Shown in pieces: positions 31,397 through 38,291 of a DNA stretch of 38,291 bases. Made by a program: the position numbers and the translations under genes. Below the pieces are notes generated by a model. That model was given only the letters and a program-made list of their open reading frames with translations, was not told the origin of the DNA and made no database searches. Source of the DNA: Betaproteobacteria bacterium (GTDB lineage Bacteria; Pseudomonadota; Gammaproteobacteria; Burkholderiales; Rhodocyclaceae); assembly GCA_016208415.1 (NCBI GenBank), contig JACQYB010000041.1, positions 1 to 38,291 on the forward strand, given 5' to 3'. How positions within the stretch are numbered: the first letter of the stretch is position 1; each line of letters opens with the position of its first letter.

Positions 31397-32383
31397 ATGC
31401 TCGCGCGGAAAAGAAGTCCAGACCTGATCATTGGCGGCCTGACCCTGGTGGCGCTGGTGGCCATGATCGCCGCCTACTTCGCGCCGATCTGGTGGGTCGC
31501 GCTGACGGCGCCCAATTATCCGAAGGATGCCTTTCCTGACGGCATCCGCATCCACTTCCATTTCGACGGGGTGTACAACGGCTGCAAGGTGGCGGGGATT
31601 GGCACCCAACTGGGCAAGGAAACCATGCAGGAGGACATGGGCGAGGGCAGCGAGCGCTACAACCCCATCCTGGATGCGAAGAAGGACGTAAACAAGGACG
31701 CCAAGGGGCTGGACTGCGTCCATGAGATGAACACCATCAACCACTACGTGGGCATGTTCCCCATCGCCACCGGGGCGCCGGTGGAGAAGCCGCTGGCGAA
31801 GTTCTTCTTCGGCTTCTTCGCGGTCATGCTGGCGGGGTTCATCATCCGGCAGCAGAAGCTGCGCCTGCTGGTGTTGTCGCTGGGGTTCGCCGCCGTCGCC
31901 GCCTGGGCGGTGGTGGACCAGTTCGTCCTCGGCCACCTGGCCGCCCACGTAGAGGACTACGTGCGCGAGGCCGGGACCTTCTTCAAGGAGCCGGAGAAGA
32001 TCCAGGCCTGGGGCGACAACGTGATGCTCATCAGCAAGATCGTCATCGCCGGCCTTATCGTGGTCATGGCCGTTGTCGTGGCCGGCGTGGCGAAGGTCCG
32101 CAACTTCGAACTGCTGCTGGCCTTGGTGCCGGCGCTGTTGCCGGTGTTTTTCGTCATCGAATACTCGGCCTGGCTGTGGTTTTTCGGCCACAACCTGCAC
32201 CCCTGGGGCGCCTTCACCGTCAAGCCCTTCATGCCGACGGTGTTCGGCGAGGGCAAGGTGGCGCAGTTCTCCACCTACTCCTATCCCTATTGGGGTTATG
32301 CGCTGCTGCTGGTCGTCTTTGTCAGCCTGATGCTCGCATTGTTGCTGCGCCGCAAGCAGTTGCGCGAAGCAGCGGGCCAGTAA
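31397..32383 (+). CDS. nosB: NosB-like membrane protein of the clade II nos cluster
   Basis: A 328-residue membrane protein with about six helices: one N-terminal helix (LIIGGLTLVALVAMIAAYFA), a periplasmic loop of roughly 90 residues with two cysteines and the segment MNTINHYVGMFPIAT, then five helices. It lies at the position of NosB in clade II clusters, directly before nosD. NosB is specific to those clusters and its biochemical role is not known; electron supply or copper-centre biogenesis have been suggested. The stop is 4 bases before the nosD ATG. Confidence 0.85.
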   Translation: MLARKRSPDLIIGGLTLVALVAMIAAYFAPIWWVALTAPNYPKDAFPDGIRIHFHFDGVYNGCKVAGIGTQLGKETMQEDMGEGSERYNPILDAKKDVNKDAKGLDCVHEMNTINHYVGMFPIATGAPVEKPLAKFFFGFFAVMLAGFIIRQQKLRLLVLSLGFAAVAAWAVVDQFVLGHLAAHVEDYVREAGTFFKEPEKIQAWGDNVMLISKIVIAGLIVVMAVVVAGVAKVRNFELLLALVPALLPVFFVIEYSAWLWFFGHNLHPWGAFTVKPFMPTVFGEGKVAQFSTYSYPYWGYALLLVVFVSLMLALLLRRKQLREAAGQ

Positions 32384-32387
32384 GCCC

Positions 32388-33827
32388 ATGGGGCTTCGGC
32401 TTCCGCGCCGGCTGCTCGCCCTGCCCGCACTGCTGCTGGCGGCTGCCAGCGTCGCAACCCCGGTGGACAATGGCGATGGCGCTCCGCCGACCAAGGGTGC
32501 CAGCGCCGACTTCACCACGGCGCCCCGCGTCGGCGTGGATCGGCCCAAGCCGACCTACATGCTCCATGAGCGCGACAAACGCATCCACGGGCTGACGCCG
32601 CTCCAGGAACTGGTCGATGCGGCACCGGCCGGCTCGGTCCTCAAGCCGCCGCCCGGCAGCTATGCCGGGCCGGTCACCCTCACCAGGCCGCTGACCATCG
32701 ACGGCGGCGGCCAGGTGAGCATCGACGCTGGCGACAAGGGCACGGTGTTCATCGTCCAGGCGGACGACGTCACGCTGCGCGGGTTGCGTCTCACCGGCTC
32801 GGGGGATTCCCACGACACCGACGATTCCTGTCTCGACGTGCGCGGGCATCGCACGGTGATCGAAAACCTGAGCCTGGACAACTGCCTGTTCGGCATCGAC
32901 CTCAAGCAGTCCAGCGACAGCATCGTGCGCAACAACAGGGTTCGCTCCAAGCCCGTGGACCTGGGGGTGCGCGGCGACGGCCTGCGCCTGTGGTACAGCC
33001 ACCGCAACCTCATCGAAGGCAACGAGGTGACGGACTCCCGGGACATGGTGGCCTGGTATTCCAACAACAACGTCTTCCGCAACAATGTCGGCCGGCGCAG
33101 TCGTTATTCCATCCACTTCATGTTCGCCAACAACAACCTGGTGGAGAACAACCGCTTCCACGACAACTCCGTCGGCGTCTACTTCATGTACACAGAAGGC
33201 GGCGCGGCGCGCAACAACGTCATCTCCCACGCCACCGGTGCGGCTGGCATGGCCATCGGCTTCAAGGAGTCGTCCAGCATCGTCGTCGAGGGCAACGAGA
33301 TCCTTTACTGCGCCGTCGGCGTCGGCTCCGACCTGTCGCCCTTCCAGCCCGACACCACCATCGAGTTCCGCAACAACCGCTTCGCCTACAACGGCATCGG
33401 CATCATGTTCACCACCGATACCGGAGGCAACCGAATCGAGGACAACGTCTTCGAGGGCAACCTGACCCAGGTGGGCTACGGCGGGCGACGCGGCGAGGCC
33501 GTGGCACGCAATACCTGGAAAGGCAATTACTGGGACGACTACCAGGGCTTCGACCGCAACGGCGACAAGGTTGGCGACCGCCCCCACGAACTGCTCGCCT
33601 TTGCCGACCAGATCTGGATGGAAATGCCGGTGGCGCGCTTCTTCGCCAACTCGCCAGTCATGGAACTGCTGGATTTCCTGGAGCGACTGGCGCCCTTTTC
33701 CGCGCCGGAACTCATCCTCCGGGATGAGGCGCCGCGCTTCGTCAAGGCGGGGGCAGGCGTAACGAGCCTTCCGCCCGGCCGCTCCAGGGAGGGCGAAGTC
33801 TCGCCTGGTGCGAGGGTTTCCCGATGA
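32388..33827 (+). CDS. nosD: NosD, periplasmic copper-site maturation protein
   Basis: Periplasmic beta-helix protein of 479 residues needed for CuZ-site assembly on NosZ, working with the NosFY transporter. An N-terminal signal (LRLPRRLLALPALLLAAASV) is followed by many CASH/parallel beta-helix repeats rich in NN and SN ladders (SIVRNNRVRS, YSNNNVFRNNV, MFANNNLVENNRF, EFRNNRFAYNGIG). ARNTWKGNYWDDYQGFDRNG is a conserved NosD signature. It is longer than many NosD proteins by an N-terminal segment with the PTYMLHERDKRIHGL stretch. Its stop overlaps the nosG start by 4 bases (ATGA). Confidence 0.95.
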   Translation: MGLRLPRRLLALPALLLAAASVATPVDNGDGAPPTKGASADFTTAPRVGVDRPKPTYMLHERDKRIHGLTPLQELVDAAPAGSVLKPPPGSYAGPVTLTRPLTIDGGGQVSIDAGDKGTVFIVQADDVTLRGLRLTGSGDSHDTDDSCLDVRGHRTVIENLSLDNCLFGIDLKQSSDSIVRNNRVRSKPVDLGVRGDGLRLWYSHRNLIEGNEVTDSRDMVAWYSNNNVFRNNVGRRSRYSIHFMFANNNLVENNRFHDNSVGVYFMYTEGGAARNNVISHATGAAGMAIGFKESSSIVVEGNEILYCAVGVGSDLSPFQPDTTIEFRNNRFAYNGIGIMFTTDTGGNRIEDNVFEGNLTQVGYGGRRGEAVARNTWKGNYWDDYQGFDRNGDKVGDRPHELLAFADQIWMEMPVARFFANSPVMELLDFLERLAPFSAPELILRDEAPRFVKAGAGVTSLPPGRSREGEVSPGARVSR

Positions 33828-34669
33828 GCCAACAGAAACCGGCCTCCTCCAGGCCGCCGCTGTCCAAGGAGCGCCAACAGCAGGCCCGCCGCCGCGTGCT
33901 GCGCACCATCCTGCTTACGGGCGGGGTGCTGGGTGCCGCCCTATCCGGCTACCTGCCGCTGGCCTATGCGCAAAGGCAGCGTCTGCGGCCCCCGGGGGCA
34001 CTGGATGAAAAGGACTTCCTCGCCTCCTGCATCAAGTGCGGCCAGTGCGTACAGGTCTGCCCGGTGCAGGCGATCAGGCTGGCGGACCTGATCGACGGCT
34101 TCGGCGTCGGGGCGCCTTACATCGATGCCCGCGCGCAGGCCTGCGACTTTTCCTGTGATGCCGTGCAGTGCATCCTGGCCTGCCCGACCGGCTCGCTCAC
34201 CTACCACAAGCCGGAGTTCCTGGCGGTGCGGGCGGGCGCCGGCCTGGCCGCCAAGCCCATCCTCAAGGCCAAGGAGAAGGACGCGGAGCCGACGCTCAAT
34301 CTCGCGGAGCGCATCGGCGTGGCAAGGCTGACACGGCCCGAGGCCTGCCTGGCCATCCAGGGCAAGGGTTTCAAGGGCCAGGCGCGGGGGCCGGGCTTCA
34401 AGGGCGAGATGCGCTACATGGAGGTGGACCGCTGGAAGCCCATCCCGGTGCGCGACCACCCCTACGACGTGCCCGAGTGCGACCTGTGCGTGCGCGAGTG
34501 CCCGATCAAGGATGCAATTTCCATCGAGACGGTGTATGCGCCGGACGGCACGCAGCGCAAGTCGCCGGTGGTGCATGAACCCTGCGTCGGCTGTGGCGTG
34601 TGCGAGATGATCTGCCCGGTGGAGCCGGCGGCCATCGAAATCGTGCCGCGCGAGGTGTGGAAGACATGA
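33824..34669 (+). CDS. nosG: NosG, NapG-like periplasmic iron-sulfur protein
   Basis: Ferredoxin-like protein of 281 residues, homologous to NapG. It has an N-terminal export signal with basic residues before the hydrophobic part (RRRVLRTILLTGG) and four [4Fe-4S] motifs: CIKCGQCVQVCP, CDFSCDAVQCILACP, CDLCVRECP and CVGCGVCEMICP. With NosH it is thought to bring electrons from menaquinol or quinol to the NosZ maturation or reduction path. In clade II clusters nosG-nosH takes the place of nosR. Both ends overlap neighbouring genes by 4 bases, indicating tight coupling. Confidence 0.93.
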   Translation: MSQQKPASSRPPLSKERQQQARRRVLRTILLTGGVLGAALSGYLPLAYAQRQRLRPPGALDEKDFLASCIKCGQCVQVCPVQAIRLADLIDGFGVGAPYIDARAQACDFSCDAVQCILACPTGSLTYHKPEFLAVRAGAGLAAKPILKAKEKDAEPTLNLAERIGVARLTRPEACLAIQGKGFKGQARGPGFKGEMRYMEVDRWKPIPVRDHPYDVPECDLCVRECPIKDAISIETVYAPDGTQRKSPVVHEPCVGCGVCEMICPVEPAAIEIVPREVWKT

Positions 34670-35643
34670 GTACCCCGCTGAAGGACCGGTTCCTCACCCA
34701 GATCCTGGTCATGTTCGGCCGCGAGCCTTCACGGCCGCAGGCCGTTGCCCCGGCGGCGCAGAAGCTGCACGAGTTCAAGCGCGGCAACCGCGACTTCATC
34801 GCCGAGAAGCTCCACGCCCGCGCCCACGCCACGCCGAGCCATAAGTGGCGCAACCGGCGCTGGGCGACACTGATCGTTGCCAACCTGCTGTTCGTGGTGT
34901 CCTTCTACCTCGACATCCAGATCCTCGAAGGTGCGCTCACGGCGTCGCGCTTCGTCGGCTTCCACCTCATCGACCTCAACTCCGCCCTGCAGGTGATGCT
35001 GGCCCACAAGCACATCATCAACAACCTGCTCATCGGCACCGGGACGGTGCTGGTGCTGTGGGTGTTGCTGGGTGGGCGCACGTTCTGCTCCTGGGTGTGT
35101 CCCTACCACCTGCTGGCCGAGTGGGCGGAGAAGCTGCACCTGGTTCTGGTGAAGAAGAAGCTGGTCTCCGACCAGACCATAGACCGCCGCCTGCGCAGCG
35201 TGTTCTGGGTGATCTTCGCCGTCCTCGCCGCCGTCACCGGCTACACGGTCTATGAGGCCATCTCGCCGACCGGCATCCTGTCGCGGGCGCTGATTTACGG
35301 TCCGGGGCTGGCCCTGCTGTGGGTGCTGGCGCTGTTGGTGTTCGAAGTCTTCTTTTCCCGCCGCGCCTGGTGCCGCTACGCCTGCCCCATCGGCCTGACC
35401 TACGGCGTGGTCGGCATCATCTCGCCGCTGCGGGTGAAGTACAAACTGGAGGGCTGCTTCCACGAGGGCGACTGCCGCAAGGTGTGCCTGGTGCCCCATG
35501 TGCTGGACACCGTCATCAAGGGCCGCGCGGTGGACACCGAAGTGCCCATCGGCCCGGACTGCACGCGCTGCGGCCTGTGCGTGGATGCCTGCCCGACCGG
35601 CTCGCTCAAGTTCGATGTCAAGGGGCTGTCGAAGCTGCTCTGA
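34666..35643 (+). CDS. nosH: NosH, NapH-like quinol-oxidising membrane ferredoxin
   Basis: Membrane protein of 325 residues related to NapH and to the C-terminal part of NosR. About four helices are present (LIVANLLFVVSFYLDIQIL, GTVLVLWVLLGG, VFWVIFAVLAAVTGYTV, LALLWVLALLVFEVFF). The NapH cysteine motifs are GGRTFCSWVCPYHL and RRAWCRYACPIGL, and the C-terminus carries CFHEGDCRKVC and CTRCGLCVDACP [4Fe-4S] centres. The start ATG at 34666 overlaps the nosG stop; longer upstream reading is out of the family. It passes electrons to NosG. Confidence 0.93.
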   Translation: MSTPLKDRFLTQILVMFGREPSRPQAVAPAAQKLHEFKRGNRDFIAEKLHARAHATPSHKWRNRRWATLIVANLLFVVSFYLDIQILEGALTASRFVGFHLIDLNSALQVMLAHKHIINNLLIGTGTVLVLWVLLGGRTFCSWVCPYHLLAEWAEKLHLVLVKKKLVSDQTIDRRLRSVFWVIFAVLAAVTGYTVYEAISPTGILSRALIYGPGLALLWVLALLVFEVFFSRRAWCRYACPIGLTYGVVGIISPLRVKYKLEGCFHEGDCRKVCLVPHVLDTVIKGRAVDTEVPIGPDCTRCGLCVDACPTGSLKFDVKGLSKLL

Positions 35644-35752
35644 GCCATCGTTCCAAGTATTGTTTCATCGCTGCCGGGCCTGAGCGCCGCGAACGCCCGG
35701 TGCCGTGCGCGGCGCCCGAACCTGGTTTTGGCAGGTAGAATCCAGCCCCGAC

Positions 35753-36610
35753 ATGATCCGCTTCGACAACGTCTCCAAGACCTTCCGGCGCGCCCCGGTC
35801 CTCGACGGCATCCATCTCGAGATCGGCCTCGGCGAACGCCTCGCGCTGATCGGCTCCAACGGCGCCGGCAAGACCACGCTCATCCGCTGCCTGCTGGGTG
35901 AATACACCCACGACGGCACGGTCACCATCGAAGGACGCTCGCCGCGCGCCGACCGCACGGCGGTGCTGGGCGCCATCGGCTTCGTGCCACAGCTGCCCCC
36001 GCCGCTGAAGATGCCGGTGGGCCAGTTGATCGGCTTCGCCGCCGGCCTGTGCGGCACCGCGCCGGGCCGCATGCTCGACCTGGCCGAGCGTCTCGGCCTG
36101 GACACCGGCCCGATCATGGACCGCCAGTTCGTGCGCCTGTCCGGCGGCATGAAGCAGAAACTGCTCATCGCCATCGCCCTGGGGCGGGAGGCCAGGGTGC
36201 TGGTCATGGACGAGCCCGCCGCCAACCTCGACCCGGAAGCGCGCAAGATCTTCTTCGAGCTGCTGGCCGAGCGCGCCGAGAGCGCCACCATGCTGATCTC
36301 CAGCCACCGGCTGAACGAGGTGTCGGCGCTGGTCAATCGGGTGGTCGAACTCGACATGGGCAAGGTGGTGCTGGACGACCGTGTGGCCGACGATGTTTCC
36401 CTGACCGGCATGCTGGCCTGCCGCATCTGCGTCAAGCGCTTTGAACCGGCGCTGGCCAAGGCGCTGGGAAGCTGGAACTTCAACGATCTCGGTGGCGGCC
36501 TGGAATGGCAGGGTACCGTCGCCGGCCCCGACCGCCTGCGCTTCCTCGGCATGACTTCGCGCTATGTCGCGCTGATCAGCGACATCTCCATGACCGAAAC
36601 GCAAGACTGA
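35753..36610 (+). CDS. nosF: NosF, ATPase of the NosDFY system
   Basis: ABC-transporter ATPase of 285 residues. Walker A is GSNGAGKTTL (about 35-44), the signature LSGGMKQKLLIA, Walker B VLVMDEPAANLDPEA and the switch His in ISSHRLNE. With NosY it forms the NosFY transporter that acts with NosD in building the copper-sulfur centre. The ATG at 35753 is chosen at the domain start. A 109-base gap after nosH is the widest in this run of genes; a hexamer TAGAAT at 35736-35741 could be a promoter element but this is weak. The stop overlaps the nosL start (TGATG). Confidence 0.95.
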   Translation: MIRFDNVSKTFRRAPVLDGIHLEIGLGERLALIGSNGAGKTTLIRCLLGEYTHDGTVTIEGRSPRADRTAVLGAIGFVPQLPPPLKMPVGQLIGFAAGLCGTAPGRMLDLAERLGLDTGPIMDRQFVRLSGGMKQKLLIAIALGREARVLVMDEPAANLDPEARKIFFELLAERAESATMLISSHRLNEVSALVNRVVELDMGKVVLDDRVADDVSLTGMLACRICVKRFEPALAKALGSWNFNDLGGGLEWQGTVAGPDRLRFLGMTSRYVALISDISMTETQD

Positions 36611-37077
36611 TGGACCGCCGCCGCTTTCTCGCCGCCGGTATCGCCATGACCCCGCTGGCGCTAGCGCTCGCCGCCTGCGGCAAGGACGACCACTGGCCGG
36701 AGGGCATGAAGCCGATCAAGTGGGATCGCGACACCTGCGTGCGCTGCAACATGGTCATTTCCGACCGCCGCTTCGCCGCCGAGATGCGCGGCGGGCCGAA
36801 GGAGACCGTGTTCAAGTTCGACGACATCGGTTGCGCCGTTTTCTGGCAGCGCGACAAGGCGGCCGACCACCCGTGGATGCGCGAGGCCGGCACGCGCCTG
36901 TGGGTGGCCGATGTGGGTAGCCGCGGCAACGAGGTCAAGTGGCTGGACGCGCGCACCGCCCAGTACATCGCCAAGACCTCGCCCATGGGCTACAACTTCG
37001 GTGCCGTCGCCCATCCCCAGGCCGGCGCGTTCGATTTCCAGACCATGAGCGAACACGTCCTGGCCAAGGGCAAGTAG
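36610..37077 (+). CDS. nosL: NosL, copper chaperone lipoprotein
   Basis: Outer-membrane or periplasmic lipoprotein of 155 residues that delivers Cu(I) to apo-NosZ. The signal MDRRRFLAAGIAMTPLALAL ends in the lipobox LAACG with three consecutive arginines at the start. The copper site lies in CVRCNMVISDRRFAAEM, followed by FKFDDIGCAVFW and MGYNFGAVAHP, all conserved in NosL. Position between nosF and nosY differs from clusters with nosFYL order. The start overlaps the nosF stop. Confidence 0.95.
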   Translation: MDRRRFLAAGIAMTPLALALAACGKDDHWPEGMKPIKWDRDTCVRCNMVISDRRFAAEMRGGPKETVFKFDDIGCAVFWQRDKAADHPWMREAGTRLWVADVGSRGNEVKWLDARTAQYIAKTSPMGYNFGAVAHPQAGAFDFQTMSEHVLAKGK

Positions 37078-37089
37078 AAAGGGATCGCC

Positions 37090-37917
37090 ATGAAACAACT
37101 CTGGCTCACCGCCAAGCTCGACATCGTCGAATCCCTGCGTGCCCGCTGGTTCCTGATCTATACGCTGGTGTTCGGCGGCATCGTGGCGCTGCTGTTCCTG
37201 TTCGGCCTCACCGAATCCCGCGTGCTGGGCTTCATCGGCCTGTCGCGCCTGCTGGTGACCTACATCCAGCTCACCATGGCCATCCTGCCCATCTTCGTGC
37301 TCATCACCACGGTGCGTTCCGTGGCCGGCGACCGCGAGGCGGGCGTGTTCGAGTACCTGCTGTCCCTGCCGGTGGGACTCGGGGCCTGGTTCTGGGGCAA
37401 GATCGTCGGCCGCTACATCGTCATCTTCCTGCCGGTGTTCGCCGCCATGGTGGGTGCCGTGCTCATCGCCCTGGTGCGCGACATCGAGGTGCCCTGGGGC
37501 ATGTTCGGCTACTACACGGCGCTGCTGGCCGCCATCGCCGCCTGTTTCCTGGGGCTGGGCATGCTGGTTTCGACGCTGGCGCGCAGCACCGACATGGCCC
37601 AGGGCGCGGCTTTCCTGGTGTGGCTCACGCTGCTGCTGTTCCTCGACCTCATCCTGCTCGGCGTCATGATCCAGGGCCAGGTGGCGCCCGAGGTGGCGGT
37701 GGGCATCGCCCTGGCCAACCCGCTGCAGGTGTTCCGCACCGCGGCCTTGGCCCTGTTCGATCCGCAGTTGATCGTCCTCGGACCCTCGGCCTTCGTCATC
37801 CTCGATACCTTCGGTGCCAAAGGCTACATGGTCTATGCGCTGGCCTATCCGACGCTGATCGGCGCGGTGTCGGCGACGCTCGGTTACTTCCTGTTCCGTC
37901 GCGGCGACCTGCCGTGA
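37090..37917 (+). CDS. nosY: NosY, permease of the NosDFY system
   Basis: ABC-2-type membrane protein of 275 residues with six helices (among them FLIYTLVFGGIVALLFLFGL, YYTALLAAIAACFLGLGML, AAFLVWLTLLLFLDLILLG). It includes GDREAGVFEYLLSLPVGLGAW and NPLQVFRTAALALFDPQ, typical of NosY. Together with NosF it transports a sulfur-containing species or otherwise energises NosD during CuZ assembly. It follows nosL by 12 bases and is the last recognised nos gene. Confidence 0.95.
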   Translation: MKQLWLTAKLDIVESLRARWFLIYTLVFGGIVALLFLFGLTESRVLGFIGLSRLLVTYIQLTMAILPIFVLITTVRSVAGDREAGVFEYLLSLPVGLGAWFWGKIVGRYIVIFLPVFAAMVGAVLIALVRDIEVPWGMFGYYTALLAAIAACFLGLGMLVSTLARSTDMAQGAAFLVWLTLLLFLDLILLGVMIQGQVAPEVAVGIALANPLQVFRTAALALFDPQLIVLGPSAFVILDTFGAKGYMVYALAYPTLIGAVSATLGYFLFRRGDLP

Positions 37918-37941
37918 CCGCGCGCTAGGTCGGCAGCGGCC

Positions 37942-38291
37942 ATGGCGGACGGGCACAGCGATCTGGACCACAGCTTCGGCTCCAGCGAAGTCACGCCGGG
38001 CGAGCGCCGCGGGCGCATCCGCGCCGTGTTCGAGGCCGTGGCGCCGCGCTACGACCTGATGAACGACGCCATGAGCTTCGGCATCCACCGCCTGTGGAAG
38101 CGCGCCCTGGCGCGCGCCGCGCGCGCGGCGGGCGGCGGCGTGGCGGTGGATCTGGCGGGGGGCACCGGCGACGTGGCACGCCTGCTGGCGCGCAGCAGCG
38201 GGCGCCGGGTGGTGGTGTGCGACCCCAGCCGCGCCATGATGCAGGCCGGCCGCGCCCGGGCGGGGCTGGGGGAGGTGGGCTGGCGCAATCT
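37942..38291 (+). CDS. UbiE/COQ5-like methyltransferase (partial, runs off the edge)
   Basis: The first 116 codons of a SAM-dependent methyltransferase related to UbiE, which methylates the ring of ubiquinone and menaquinone precursors. Seen: VTPGERRGRIRAVFEAVAPR, YDLMNDAMSFGIHRLWKRAL (a UbiE hallmark) and the SAM-binding VAVDLAGGTGDVARLLA, then a downstream acidic residue in VVVCDPSRAMM. The ATG at 37942 lies 24 bases after nosY, so it may be co-transcribed. The gene has no stop within the window. It might be the housekeeping ubiE or a paralogue tied to quinone use in denitrification; the missing C-terminal half would decide. Confidence 0.88.
   Translation, partial: MADGHSDLDHSFGSSEVTPGERRGRIRAVFEAVAPRYDLMNDAMSFGIHRLWKRALARAARAAGGGVAVDLAGGTGDVARLLARSSGRRVVVCDPSRAMMQAGRARAGLGEVGWRN

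Overview
The window is GC-rich chromosomal DNA from a betaproteobacterium. A denitrifying sulfur oxidiser of the Rhodocyclales/Sterolibacteriaceae/Sulfuritalea type fits best (inference). The signs are an oxidative-type dsr locus (dsrABEFHC-M-K-L-J-O-P-N-R, with dsrEFH and dsrL and no dsrD), a Sec-type clade II nos cluster without nosR, FNR-type boxes, and a PEP-CTERM protein.

Layout. (1) 1-2305: a NarX-like sensor kinase and NarL-like regulator, overlapping, behind a perfect FNR palindrome. (2) 2308-16186, minus strand: cysG, then the dsr operon read from dsrA (right) to dsrR (left). Together these encode reverse sulfite reductase (DsrAB), the sulfur relay (DsrEFH, DsrC), the trans-membrane DsrMKJOP complex, the NAD(P)H-linked DsrL, and siroheme supply and amidation (CysG, DsrN). 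(3) 16426-20080, plus strand, divergent from dsrA: an accessory sulfur module. It holds a small unknown protein, a stand-alone Cas6/Cmx6-like protein, a long hairpin repeat, a tandem TusA fusion, a DsrC paralogue without its cysteines, an unknown helical protein and a TauD-like dioxygenase. (4) 20301-27258: a broken hybrid histidine kinase, a DUF4126 membrane protein, msrA, a metzincin-type protease, a spherulin-4-like PEP-CTERM protein, a lipoprotein and a FixH/YtkA-like protein. (5) 27591-37917: nosZ, two c-type cytochromes, nosB, nosD, nosG, nosH, nosF, nosL, nosY, with FNR-type boxes before nosZ and before the second cytochrome. A UbiE-like methyltransferase runs off the right end.

How it works together (inference). 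Sulfur carried by TusA, DsrEFH and DsrC would be oxidised to sulfite by DsrAB, with electrons passing to the quinone pool and to NAD(P) through DsrMKJOP and DsrL. Under anoxia, N2O reduction by NosZ would be one electron sink. FNR-type boxes and the NarXL-like pair would tie the system to oxygen and possibly nitrate.

Most notable points. The stand-alone Cas6-like gene lies within a sulfur-oxidation module with no CRISPR array in view, beside strong hairpins. Four genes carry apparent lesions: dsrM has an internal deletion and frameshift that fuses it in frame to dsrK; nosZ has a stop codon 29 codons before its conserved end; the hybrid kinase is frameshifted inside its receiver; and the dioxygenase has ATA where ATG is expected. 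These are either real mutations or assembly/consensus errors, and read mapping would decide.
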